The translations under genes were made by a program, and so were the position numbers. A stretch of DNA of 9,467 nucleotides from Synergistota bacterium (GTDB taxonomy: Bacteria > Synergistota > Synergistia > Synergistales > Synergistaceae). The notes below the pieces were generated by a model. The model saw nothing but the letters and a program-made list of their open reading frames with translations, searched no databases and was not told where the DNA came from. This document shows positions 1 to 6,171 of the stretch, in pieces (position 1 is the stretch's first letter; each line of letters starts with the position of its first letter). The stretch is taken from positions 1 to 9,467 of the forward strand of contig JAEXGR010000072.1 of assembly GCA_023450745.1 (NCBI GenBank), written 5' to 3'.

Positions 1-27
1 ATTGTTTACTTTTTCCTCTTTGCTCAT
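1..27 (-). CDS. 5' end of an unidentified gene leaving the window
   Basis: Nine codons are visible on the minus strand: ATG at 27-25 followed by SKEEKVNN, open to the window edge. The start is supported by a near-perfect ribosome binding site, GGAGGT at 40-35, seven bases before the ATG. The fragment is hydrophilic and too short to identify. It is divergent from tatD; its leader contains the hairpin at 63-103. The function is unknown. Confidence 0.55.
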
Positions 28-62
28 GTACAAGACCTCCAACTGTTTTATGGTTTTATAAT

Positions 63-103
63 GGCCTCTGGATTGGTTCCAGATCAGCCTACTCTTTGAG
101 GCC
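63..103 (-). promoter_or_regulatory. Hairpin in the leader of the left-edge gene
   Basis: GGCCTC (63-68) pairs with GAGGCC (98-103). Inside it, CTGGA (68-72) pairs perfectly with TCCAG (78-82) around a 5-base loop. On the minus strand it lies 23 bases before the GGAGG of the left-edge gene and is followed by an AT-rich stretch, not a clean T-run. It could be an attenuator, a structured leader, or a weak terminator. It does not match a riboswitch class I can name. Confidence 0.35.
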
Positions 104-140
104 TTACACACTTTATTTTACACTCTCGTAAGAATTTTAT

Positions 141-164
141 GTAAGCGTCGCCAATCCAATACCT
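141..164 (+). repeat. Terminal inverted repeat of an IS66-type element (relic left end)
   Basis: GTAAGCGTC (141-149) and TCCAATACCT (155-164) are found again with the same 5-base gap at 9237-9260, where they close an IS66-type element. IS66-family termini characteristically begin with GTAA. The interior should lie to the right, because GTAA is the outermost sequence. The 8 bases outside, AATTTTAT (133-140), would be one copy of the expected 8-bp target duplication; no second copy is apparent nearby. Confidence 0.55.
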
Positions 165-305
165 GTTAATATCATACGAATTTCCCTAAACTCCCCTCAT
201 CAAGCAGCATTAAGGTGAGCGGTTTTATAGTCGAGAGTGGATTCTGATGTAATTTATATAGCCTATGCTGTGGTAAGTTAAAATTAGGCGCAAAGGAGAT
301 ATGAA

Positions 306-362
306 ATGGGGACGGATAAAAGCAATCGCCCCGATTTTTCAATGTCCGAGATGCTTTATTGA
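306..362 (+). pseudogene. 18-codon ORF, probable start of a truncated IS66 accessory gene
   Basis: ATG at 306 is preceded by AGGAG (294-298) with an ideal 7-base gap. It encodes MGTDKSNRPDFSMSEMLY and stops at TGA 360-362. That TGA overlaps the -35 hexamer of the tatD promoter. The position, about 165 bases inside a GTAA terminus, is where IS66 elements start tnpA, and the hydrophilic N-terminus is compatible with such a protein, but too little remains to prove homology. The alternative is a genuine leader peptide for the tatD operon. No clear promoter was found for it. Confidence 0.35.
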
Positions 363-386
363 TATGCGAAGTTTCAGTTGTATAAT
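359..386 (+). promoter_or_regulatory. Sigma70-type promoter of the tatD-tgt-sua5 operon
   Basis: TTGATA (359-364), a 16-base spacer and a perfect TATAAT (381-386) lie 43 bases before the tatD start. Transcription should begin near 393. It is the best promoter seen before tatD, and no other obvious one occurs before tgt or sua5. The -35 box sits at the edge of the probable IS66 relic, so the relic may have supplied or reshaped the upstream half. Confidence 0.65.
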
Positions 387-429
387 AGTCAAGCTGTCTT
401 TTATTTTTATGGCTTGAGAGGAATTTGCG

Positions 430-1248
430 ATGTTTTTGGTCGATACGCATTGTCATTTGAATAGAGAATATTATCCTGAAGGGCTTGGGGATGTCTTCGC
501 GCGCGCGGCGGAAAACGAGGTGCGGCGCCTGGTCTTTGCCTCCGCCGACGTTGCGACGAGCCGTGAGGCGGCGGCGCTTGCCGGTGCGCGGCGGGATGAG
601 CCGGAGATTTACGCGCTTGCGGGTGTGCATCCGCACGAGGCGGAAAAGGTTTCGCCGGACTATATTGCCGAGCTTGAAGAGGTCGCGAAGAATGAAAGGG
701 TCTGCGCCATTGGCGAGATCGGCCTTGATTATTTTTACGATCATTCGCCGCGCGAGGTTCAGCGCCGCGTTTTTCGGGAGCAGATCGGACTGGCGAAAAG
801 GATCGGCAAGCCGATAGCGATACATGTGCGCGACGCGCAGGAAAGAAGCGCGGGCGACGCCAACGGCGAACTGCTGCGCATTCTGCGCGAGGAGGGGGCG
901 GAGGAGACGGGCGGTGTGATACATTGCTTCTCCGGCCACATGGAGGACGCGGAGGCGGTGCTGGCGCTTGGTTTTTATATTTCTTTCGCGGGGCCCGTGA
1001 CCTATCCGAAAAATCAGGCGCTGCGCGAGGTTGCGATGGCGGTGCCGCTTGACCGTATCCTTTGTGAAACGGACTCTCCTTATCTCGCGCCGCAGGGGTT
1101 TCGCGGCAAACAGAACGAACCGTGGCATGTGCGCTCCGTCTATGAGTATCTCTCGATGCTCAAGGGGCTTTCCCTGGAGGATTTCGCGCTGGCGGTGAAG
1201 GAGAACGGCGAAAGATTATTTGGATGGGCGGGCAGACAGAATGTTTGA
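430..1248 (+). CDS. tatD: TatD family metal-dependent deoxyribonuclease
   Basis: This is a cytoplasmic TIM-barrel hydrolase of the TatD/YcfH family, whose members act as Mg-dependent 3'-5' nucleases linked to DNA repair and turnover; the exact substrate in this organism is not shown. All family metal ligands are visible: the HxH pair in VDTHCHL (H7, H9), GEIGLDYF with E96, H132 in AIHVRD, H165 in IHCFSGH, and D215 in CETDSPYLAP. The 272-residue length is normal (about 255-270). GAGAGG at 416-421 sits eight bases before ATG 430. It is the first gene of a three-gene operon and its last 8 bases overlap tgt, so translation is probably coupled. Its third positions are strongly GC-biased, unlike the AT-rich leader, which fits a boundary between foreign and resident DNA. 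Confidence 0.95.
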   Translation: MFLVDTHCHLNREYYPEGLGDVFARAAENEVRRLVFASADVATSREAAALAGARRDEPEIYALAGVHPHEAEKVSPDYIAELEEVAKNERVCAIGEIGLDYFYDHSPREVQRRVFREQIGLAKRIGKPIAIHVRDAQERSAGDANGELLRILREEGAEETGGVIHCFSGHMEDAEAVLALGFYISFAGPVTYPKNQALREVAMAVPLDRILCETDSPYLAPQGFRGKQNEPWHVRSVYEYLSMLKGLSLEDFALAVKENGERLFGWAGRQNV

Positions 1249-2365
1249 GTATAAGCTGATCGCGCAATGTCCTGAGACGGGCGCGCGCGCGGGAGCGTTC
1301 ACCACGCCCCACGGCGTGATCGAGACGCCGGTCTTCATGCCGGTGGGCACGCAGGCCACCGTGAAGGCGATGACGCCGCCGGAGCTTGAAGGGATGGGCG
1401 CGCAGATCATTCTTGGCAACACCTACCATCTGCATATGCGCCCCGGCGAGGATATCGTCGCGGAGGCGGGCGGGCTGCACCGCTTTATGGGCTGGAAGCG
1501 CCCGATTCTCACCGACAGCGGCGGTTTTCAGGTTTTTTCGCTTGCGAATATAAATAAGATAAAAGAAGACGGCGTCGAGTTCCGTTCGCATATTGACGGC
1601 AGCAAACATTTCATGCGCCCCGAGGATTCGATGGCGATACAGCAAAAGCTGGGCAGCGATATCGCGATGGCTTTTGACGAATGCGTCTCTCTGCCGACGA
1701 CGCCCGAGTATTCGCGCGAGGCGATGGAACGCACGCTGCGTTGGGCGAAACGCTGTCGCGAATATCACCGCCGCCCCGATCAGGCGCTCTTCGGGATTGT
1801 GCAGGGGGCGCTCTACGAGAGCCAGCGCATTGAGTGTATCGAGCGTTTGGAGGAAATCGGCTTTCCCGGCTACGGCATCGGCGGGCTCTCGGTGGGTGAG
1901 AGCCACGCCGAGATGTACCGTATACTTGACGCCCTTTCGCCGCACATGCCGCAAGACAAGCCGCGCTACCTGATGGGCGTGGGCTTCCCGACTAACCTTG
2001 TAGAGGGAATCGCGCGCGGCGTCGATATGTTCGACTGCGTGCTGCCGACGCGCAACGGACGCAACGGGCAGCTGCTGACGCGCTTCGGCAAGATGAATAT
2101 CAAAAATCTTGCTTTCGCGCGCGATTTTACGCCTGTCGACCCGCAGTGCGGCTGCTATGTCTGCCGTAATTTTACGCGCGCCTATTTGCGCCACCTCTAC
2201 ACGGCGGGCGAGATCTTAGCCGCGAGGCTTTGCAGCTGGCACAACCTTCATTTTCTTGTGAACCTCGTGCGCGACGCGCGTCAGACGATCATCGAGGGCC
2301 GTTTCCCGGCCTTCCGCCGCGGTTTTATGGAGAACTTTATGGAGGGCGCGTATCTCGATGCGTGA
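1241..2365 (+). CDS. tgt: tRNA-guanine transglycosylase (queuosine pathway)
   Basis: Tgt exchanges the wobble guanine (G34) of tRNAs with GUN anticodons for preQ1, an early step of queuosine synthesis. Start at ATG 1241 (MFEYKLIAQC) matches homologues and gives 374 residues; an in-frame TTG at 1220 would add seven unlikely residues. Visible motifs: TDSGGFQVFS with the catalytic-site D92, AFDEC with D146, GIVQG at 185-189, GGLSVGE at 214-220, MFDCVLPTR with the covalent nucleophile D265, and a complete zinc site C303, C305, C308 and H334. The enzyme looks fully active. It overlaps tatD by 8 bases and sua5 by 8 bases, so the three genes are almost certainly one transcript. No preQ1 riboswitch is seen. 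Confidence 0.98.
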   Translation: MFEYKLIAQCPETGARAGAFTTPHGVIETPVFMPVGTQATVKAMTPPELEGMGAQIILGNTYHLHMRPGEDIVAEAGGLHRFMGWKRPILTDSGGFQVFSLANINKIKEDGVEFRSHIDGSKHFMRPEDSMAIQQKLGSDIAMAFDECVSLPTTPEYSREAMERTLRWAKRCREYHRRPDQALFGIVQGALYESQRIECIERLEEIGFPGYGIGGLSVGESHAEMYRILDALSPHMPQDKPRYLMGVGFPTNLVEGIARGVDMFDCVLPTRNGRNGQLLTRFGKMNIKNLAFARDFTPVDPQCGCYVCRNFTRAYLRHLYTAGEILAARLCSWHNLHFLVNLVRDARQTIIEGRFPAFRRGFMENFMEGAYLDA

Positions 2366-3401
2366 GCCTTATAACTGCGTCAAAATGGCGGAAAGCGGCG
2401 TATTCAAAGTCCCGCCGGCACATGGAGCGATCGGCGCGCGAGTGGCGGAGAGGATCGCCTCGCTTACGCCGGCACAGCGTGAGCTGACCGACAGGGGCGC
2501 GGAGATCATACAGGCTGGCGGCCTTGTCGCCTTCCCGACGGAGACCGTCTACGGACTCGGCGCCAACGCGCTTGACGCGGAGGCGGTGAAAAAGATTTAC
2601 GAGACTAAAGGGCGTCCCTCGGATAACCCGCTCATTCTTCATGTCTCGTCGATTGAGATGACGGAGGGGCTCGTGGAGATAAACTGGCGCGCGCGTTTTC
2701 TGATGGAAAGGTTTTGGCCCGGCCCGCTTTCGCTTGTATTGCCCGCGAAGGCGGTTGTTCCCGCGCGCACGCGCGGCGGTCTGCCGACGGCGGCGGTGCG
2801 TATGCCGGATACCGCCGTGGCGCTCGCCTTGATAGAAAAGTCCTGCCTGCCGATTGCCGCCCCCAGCGCCAACATCAGCGGCCGGCCCAGCCCCACCGAC
2901 GCCGCCACTGTGCGGCAGGAGATTGGGCGCATCATTCCGCTTGTCATCGACGGCGGCGATACGCGCCTCGGCCTTGAGTCCACGGTTATCGACATGACGG
3001 GAGAGCATCCGGTACTGCTGCGCCCCGGAGGCCTGCCTAAAGAGGCGGTGGAGGAGGCTCTTCGCATGGAGGTGCTTCTGCCTCAGGACCAGAAGATGGT
3101 CAAACGTTCGCCCGGCACGAGGTATCGCCACTACGCGCCCGCGATACCGCTGAAGCTGGCGGCCGCGCGCGACGTGCCGCCGGAGACTGCGAACTGGGCT
3201 TGGCTCGGCACAAAAGAACCCGCCGGCGCGCCGTGTGTTAAAATAATTTTTCAAGATGACGCCGAATACGCAAAGGAGCTCTTCCGCGCCCTGCGCACTC
3301 TAGAAAAGAGCGGCGCGCGGGTCATTTACGCCGAGCTTCCCGAAGAAAAAGGCATCGGCCGCGCCCTCAAAGACCGCCTGATACGGGCGGCGGGGGAGTA
3401 G
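2358..3401 (+). CDS. sua5: Threonylcarbamoyl-AMP synthase, Sua5 type (two domains)
   Basis: It makes L-threonylcarbamoyladenylate from threonine, bicarbonate and ATP, the first step toward the t6A modification at position 37 of ANN-decoding tRNAs. The YrdC-like catalytic domain covers about residues 43-235, with FPTETVYGLG (59-68), the KxR motif K84/R86 in TKGRPSDNPL, and the SxN motif S170/N172 in APSANISGRPSPT. The linker SPGTRYRHYAP (251-261) leads into the smaller Sua5 domain (about 263-345). The 347-residue length is typical for Sua5 rather than short TsaC. GGAGGG (2341-2346) lies 11 bases before ATG 2358. The start codon is inside tgt (8-nt overlap ATGCGTGA). Only 64 bases separate its stop from the convergent lysR stop; a CCGC/GCGG and a GGTAC/GTACC dyad occur there but neither makes a convincing terminator. 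Confidence 0.95.
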   Translation: MREPYNCVKMAESGVFKVPPAHGAIGARVAERIASLTPAQRELTDRGAEIIQAGGLVAFPTETVYGLGANALDAEAVKKIYETKGRPSDNPLILHVSSIEMTEGLVEINWRARFLMERFWPGPLSLVLPAKAVVPARTRGGLPTAAVRMPDTAVALALIEKSCLPIAAPSANISGRPSPTDAATVRQEIGRIIPLVIDGGDTRLGLESTVIDMTGEHPVLLRPGGLPKEAVEEALRMEVLLPQDQKMVKRSPGTRYRHYAPAIPLKLAAARDVPPETANWAWLGTKEPAGAPCVKIIFQDDAEYAKELFRALRTLEKSGARVIYAELPEEKGIGRALKDRLIRAAGE

Positions 3402-3465
3402 GCAAACCGTCCGCTGTGCGGCCCTTCCGTTGTATGGTACGTATGTTTTTCTAGTACCTTTGATT

Positions 3466-4386
3466 TCACGGCACCAGTTTTGCCATCATTGTCCTGTCTG
3501 GCAGGGGGGCGTCTTTTATCTTATGCGCCGCTTTAATGAAGGCTGTCATCGCCTCCGTCATATACTTGCTTTTGTGGTGTACCAGCGAAAATGTCCGGTC
3601 CCATTCGCCGCCTGCGCAGCATATCGCGCGGATTTTGCCGGTTTCCAGGTGGGGGATGAGCAGGCGGATGGAGGCGACGCCGATGCAGCTTTCCTCCCGC
3701 ACGGCGCGGAGCGTCGAGTCGAAACAGGCCACTTCCCATTTTATTTTGAGCTTTCTCTTATGGTCGACGATGAAATTCTCAAATATCTCCCGTGTGCCGC
3801 TGCCCTGTTCGCGCATGACAAAATTCTCCCGGCACAGTTCATCGAGGCTGAGGTATTTTTGGGCGGCGAATGGGTGCTCCGCGGCGCAGAAGAGGGCCAC
3901 GTAGTCGTCCATTAAGTGGGAGCAGAGGATGTCAGGGTTCCTGATCTTTCCCTCGACAACCGCGACGTCCAGCTCGGAGCGCAGCAGCATCGTCTCTATC
4001 GTCTGGGTGTTGTTGACATAACTGTAGATGTCGGTATCAGGCCGCGCTGCGGAGAATTGCCGAACGAGCCCGGGCATCACGCACATCCCCACGGTGACGG
4101 ATGAGCCAACGCGGAGGGTGTCGCGGCGCACTGCGGAAGACATATTATATTCGAGATTTTCATAGGCGTTTAGCACCTCCTTCGCGTACCCCAATAGCTT
4201 TTTGCCGTCCTCCGTAATATGGAGCTTTTTAGAGAACCGCTCGAAGAGGGCGGTAGCATAATATTCCTCCAGCTCCCGAATGATCTGGCTTACGGTGGGC
4301 TGCGAGAGGTGATGGGCGCGGGCGGCGGCGCTCATTTTGCCGCTTTCCGCCACGGCGATAAAAATTTTCAGGTGATGAAGTGTCAT
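3466..4386 (-). CDS. LysR-type regulator, CysL-like, divergent from the sulfur-redox genes
   Basis: This is a DNA-binding transcription regulator. The N-terminal winged helix-turn-helix is clear: MTLHHLKIFIAVAESGKMSA, then a recognition helix around QPTVSQIIREL (29-39), and the family-typical LFERFSKKLHITEDGKKLL (47-65). A substrate-binding-like effector domain follows from about residue 90. I chose ATG 4386 because GGAGG (4397-4393) sits six bases upstream; the in-frame ATG at 4401 would place that site inside the gene. The length, 306 residues, is standard. The N-terminus resembles the CysL/CysB-like group that controls sulfur assimilation, which agrees with the divergent reductase pair. 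A LysR box lies at its own predicted transcription start, so autorepression is likely. The inducer cannot be read from the sequence. Confidence 0.93.
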   Translation of the reverse strand: MTLHHLKIFIAVAESGKMSAAARAHHLSQPTVSQIIRELEEYYATALFERFSKKLHITEDGKKLLGYAKEVLNAYENLEYNMSSAVRRDTLRVGSSVTVGMCVMPGLVRQFSAARPDTDIYSYVNNTQTIETMLLRSELDVAVVEGKIRNPDILCSHLMDDYVALFCAAEHPFAAQKYLSLDELCRENFVMREQGSGTREIFENFIVDHKRKLKIKWEVACFDSTLRAVREESCIGVASIRLLIPHLETGKIRAICCAGGEWDRTFSLVHHKSKYMTEAMTAFIKAAHKIKDAPLPDRTMMAKLVP

Positions 4387-4401
4387 GATTTTCCTCCGCA
4401 T

Positions 4402-4416
4402 ATAGGTTTTGCCTAT
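4402..4416. promoter_or_regulatory. LysR box (T-N11-A dyad)
   Basis: ATAGG-TTTTG-CCTAT is a perfect 5+5 bp inverted repeat, and T4403/A4415 fit the T-N11-A consensus of LysR recognition sites. Its centre (4409) is about 65 bases upstream of the predicted start of the rightward transcript and lies just after the predicted lysR start. A related imperfect copy, AGG-AAGT-CCTAT (4453-4464), overlaps the rightward -10 box and could be the second, activation-type site. Confidence 0.6.
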
Positions 4417-4423
4417 GAGATAG

Positions 4424-4452
4424 ATTATATTTTATTATTTTTAATAATTAAA
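4424..4452 (-). promoter_or_regulatory. Predicted lysR promoter
   Basis: Read on the minus strand, a perfect TATAAT occupies 4429-4424. Seventeen bases upstream is only a weak -35 (TTTAAT, 4452-4447). Transcription would start near 4417, at the edge of the LysR box, as expected for an autorepressed LysR gene. The AT-rich dyad TTATTA-TTTT-TAATAA (4432-4447) lies between the two divergent promoters. Confidence 0.45.
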
Positions 4453-4467
4453 AGGAAGTCCTATAAT
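4439..4467 (+). promoter_or_regulatory. Predicted promoter of the reductase operon
   Basis: TATAAT (4462-4467) is a perfect -10 box. The -35 position, 17 bases upstream (4439-4444, TTTTAA), is poor. A strong -10 with a weak -35 below a LysR box at about -65 is the usual pattern of a LysR-activated promoter. Transcription should begin near 4474. Confidence 0.5.
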
Positions 4468-4505
4468 AGCAAACGGTAAATAAAAATTATAAGGGGCGTG
4501 GAATT

Positions 4506-6140
4506 GTGAAGATTCTTGTGATCGGCGGGGTGGCGGCCGGTACGAAGGTCGCCGCGAAGCTCAAACGGGAGAACCGCGGCGCGGAAGTCAGAATACTGGT
4601 TAAAGATAAGGATATCTCTTACGCAGGCTGCGGCCTGCCCTATTATGTCGGCGGCCTCATTGCCGACAAGGCGGCGCTTATCGTCAATACTCCTAAAAAG
4701 TTTTCCGCGCTTACTGGCGCCGAGGTGCTTACCGGCAAGGAGGTCGTCTCGCTGGACAGACCGGCTAAGACGGTGACCGCCGTGGATACGGATACGATGG
4801 CGCGTGAGCTCTACTCCTATGACAAGCTGGTCATCGCGACCGGCGCAAGCCCTGTCGCGCCTCCTTTTCCGGGAATCGATCTTAAGAACGTCTTCTTTAT
4901 GAGAAAGCCGGAGGACGCCGTGTCCCTGCGCGCGGCGGTCGAGGCGGGGGAGATAAAGCGCGCCGTCGTCTGCGGCGGCGGTTTCATTGGCCTTGAGGTG
5001 GCGGAGAATCTTGCCGCGCAGGATGTGAAGGTATCGGTTATCGATATGGCGGATCAGATACTCCCCGGTTTTGACCCCGAAATGGCCGGGTATGTTGAAA
5101 GGCGTCTCGCCGATCACGGCATCGTCTGCTTTACGGGAACGAGGCTTGCGGAGATCATCGGCGGCGAGAGGGTGGAGAAGATCAAGACCGACAGGCGCGT
5201 AATGAAGACTGACGCGGTGGTGCTTTCTCTCGGCATTCGCCCCAATACCGCCTTCCTCGCCGGCAGCGGCATCGAGCTCACGCCTGGCAAAACGATAAAG
5301 GTCGATGGACAGATGCGTACCAATGATCCCGACATCTACGCCGTCGGCGACTGCGTGACGGTAGTCAACCGCGTAACGGGCGCTCCCGCCTGGTCCCCGA
5401 TGGGCTCGTCGGCAAATATCGAGGGGCGCTTGGCGGCGCGAGTTCTCGCGGGCGAGCAGGTTTCATACCCTGGAGTGCTTGGCACCGGCGTCTGCAAGCT
5501 TCCTGAGCTGAATGTCGGCCGCACGGGGCTCACGGAGGCGGCGGCGAGGGAGGCCGGGTATGATGTGGAAACGGCGACGGCTGTGGTCGACGACAAGGCC
5601 CATTATTATCCCGGCGCGGCCAATTTTATCGTCAAGATGATCGCGGATAAGAAGAGCGGTAAATTTCTCGGGCTGCAGGTGCTTGGCAAAGGCGCGGTTG
5701 ATAAAATGATCGACATTGCCGTTGTCGCGCTGACGATGGGGGCTTCGCTGCGTGACCTTGAGAATATGGACCTTGCCTATGCGCCGCCTTTCTCGACGGC
5801 GATACATCCTTTTGCGCACACGCTCAATGTGCTTCTCAACAAGATAAGCGGAGAAATGGATTCCTTTACGCCCGCCGAATATGCCGCCGGCAGGGCCAAA
5901 GATTACAAGATGGTGGATGTGTCGATAACTCCCTCTCTAAACGGCGCGCCCTATATCGACCTTACAAAGATCGACGGGCCGCTGCCGGAATACGGGACGG
6001 GTGACAAGCTGCTTCTTGTCTGCGCGAAGGGAAAACGCGCCTACCTGACGCAGAACCGCCTGAAATTTTACGGCTATAATAATACGAAGGTGCTCGAAGC
6101 GGGGCATACCTTTAATGAAATAGAGACAGAGGAAGAATAA
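4506..6140 (+). CDS. FAD/NAD(P)H persulfide or CoA-disulfide reductase with rhodanese-like tail
   Basis: A pyridine nucleotide-disulfide oxidoreductase of the CoA-disulfide reductase / NADH-dependent persulfide reductase group. An FAD-binding fold starts the protein (VIGGVAAG, 5-12). The single redox cysteine is C42 in SYAGCGLPYYVGG. NAD(P)H binding is at CGGGFIGLE (156-164), the second FAD contact at IYAVGDC (277-283), and the dimerisation domain contains AYAPPFSTA with the conserved Y425. A C-terminal segment (about 468-544) looks rhodanese-like, with CAKGKRAYL carrying candidate sulfur-carrier C506, but is short and lacks the usual DVR-type first half. Total length is 544, close to known reductase-rhodanese fusions (about 550-570). 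Translation starts at GTG 4506, with AAGGGG nine bases upstream. It heads a two-gene operon with the siroheme reductase, 31 bases apart, divergent from lysR. Substrate (CoA persulfide, polysulfide or CoA disulfide) is inferred. Confidence 0.9.
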   Translation: MKILVIGGVAAGTKVAAKLKRENRGAEVRILVKDKDISYAGCGLPYYVGGLIADKAALIVNTPKKFSALTGAEVLTGKEVVSLDRPAKTVTAVDTDTMARELYSYDKLVIATGASPVAPPFPGIDLKNVFFMRKPEDAVSLRAAVEAGEIKRAVVCGGGFIGLEVAENLAAQDVKVSVIDMADQILPGFDPEMAGYVERRLADHGIVCFTGTRLAEIIGGERVEKIKTDRRVMKTDAVVLSLGIRPNTAFLAGSGIELTPGKTIKVDGQMRTNDPDIYAVGDCVTVVNRVTGAPAWSPMGSSANIEGRLAARVLAGEQVSYPGVLGTGVCKLPELNVGRTGLTEAAAREAGYDVETATAVVDDKAHYYPGAANFIVKMIADKKSGKFLGLQVLGKGAVDKMIDIAVVALTMGASLRDLENMDLAYAPPFSTAIHPFAHTLNVLLNKISGEMDSFTPAEYAAGRAKDYKMVDVSITPSLNGAPYIDLTKIDGPLPEYGTGDKLLLVCAKGKRAYLTQNRLKFYGYNNTKVLEAGHTFNEIETEEE

Positions 6141-6171
6141 ACCGCAGGGTTTAAAGGGAGAGAAATCAGTT

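Larger units (their letters stand above)
141..362 (+). mobile_element. Truncated left end of an IS66-type insertion sequence
   Basis: This stretch begins with an IS66-like terminal repeat, continues as about 140 bases of AT-rich DNA without a long ORF, and ends with a well-placed ribosome binding site and an 18-codon ORF that stops abruptly. The arrangement fits the left end of an IS66 element (terminus, leader, start of tnpA) with the rest deleted. The right boundary is a guess: it must lie near or before the tatD promoter at 359-386. The similarity to the 9237 terminus is seen directly; assignment to one element type is inferred. No transposase body remains, so the relic would be immobile. 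Confidence 0.4.

Noticed and set aside
63..103. TPP-riboswitch-like CTGATCTGG on the minus strand
   Set aside because: The other conserved TPP element (CTGAGA with its stem) is absent and the spacing is wrong.
172..1128. 318-residue minus-strand ORF opposite tatD
   Set aside because: It runs antisense to a gene with all TatD motifs, has an arginine/histidine-rich composition typical of shadows of GC-rich codons, and no recognisable domain.
1220..1240. TTG at 1220 as the tgt start
   Set aside because: The extension has no ribosome site and no counterpart in the family; ATG 1241 with the 8-nt overlap fits better.
1160..3254. Long minus-strand ORFs opposite tgt and sua5
   Set aside because: They mirror the GC-biased third positions of the real genes and contain no family motifs or good ribosome sites.
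3402..3465. Terminator between sua5 and lysR
   Set aside because: Only short dyads (CCGC/GCGG, GGTAC/GTACC) without a proper stem plus T-run were found.
3430..3915. Plus-strand ORF opposite lysR
   Set aside because: The minus frame encodes a complete LysR regulator; this ORF has no supported start and no domain.
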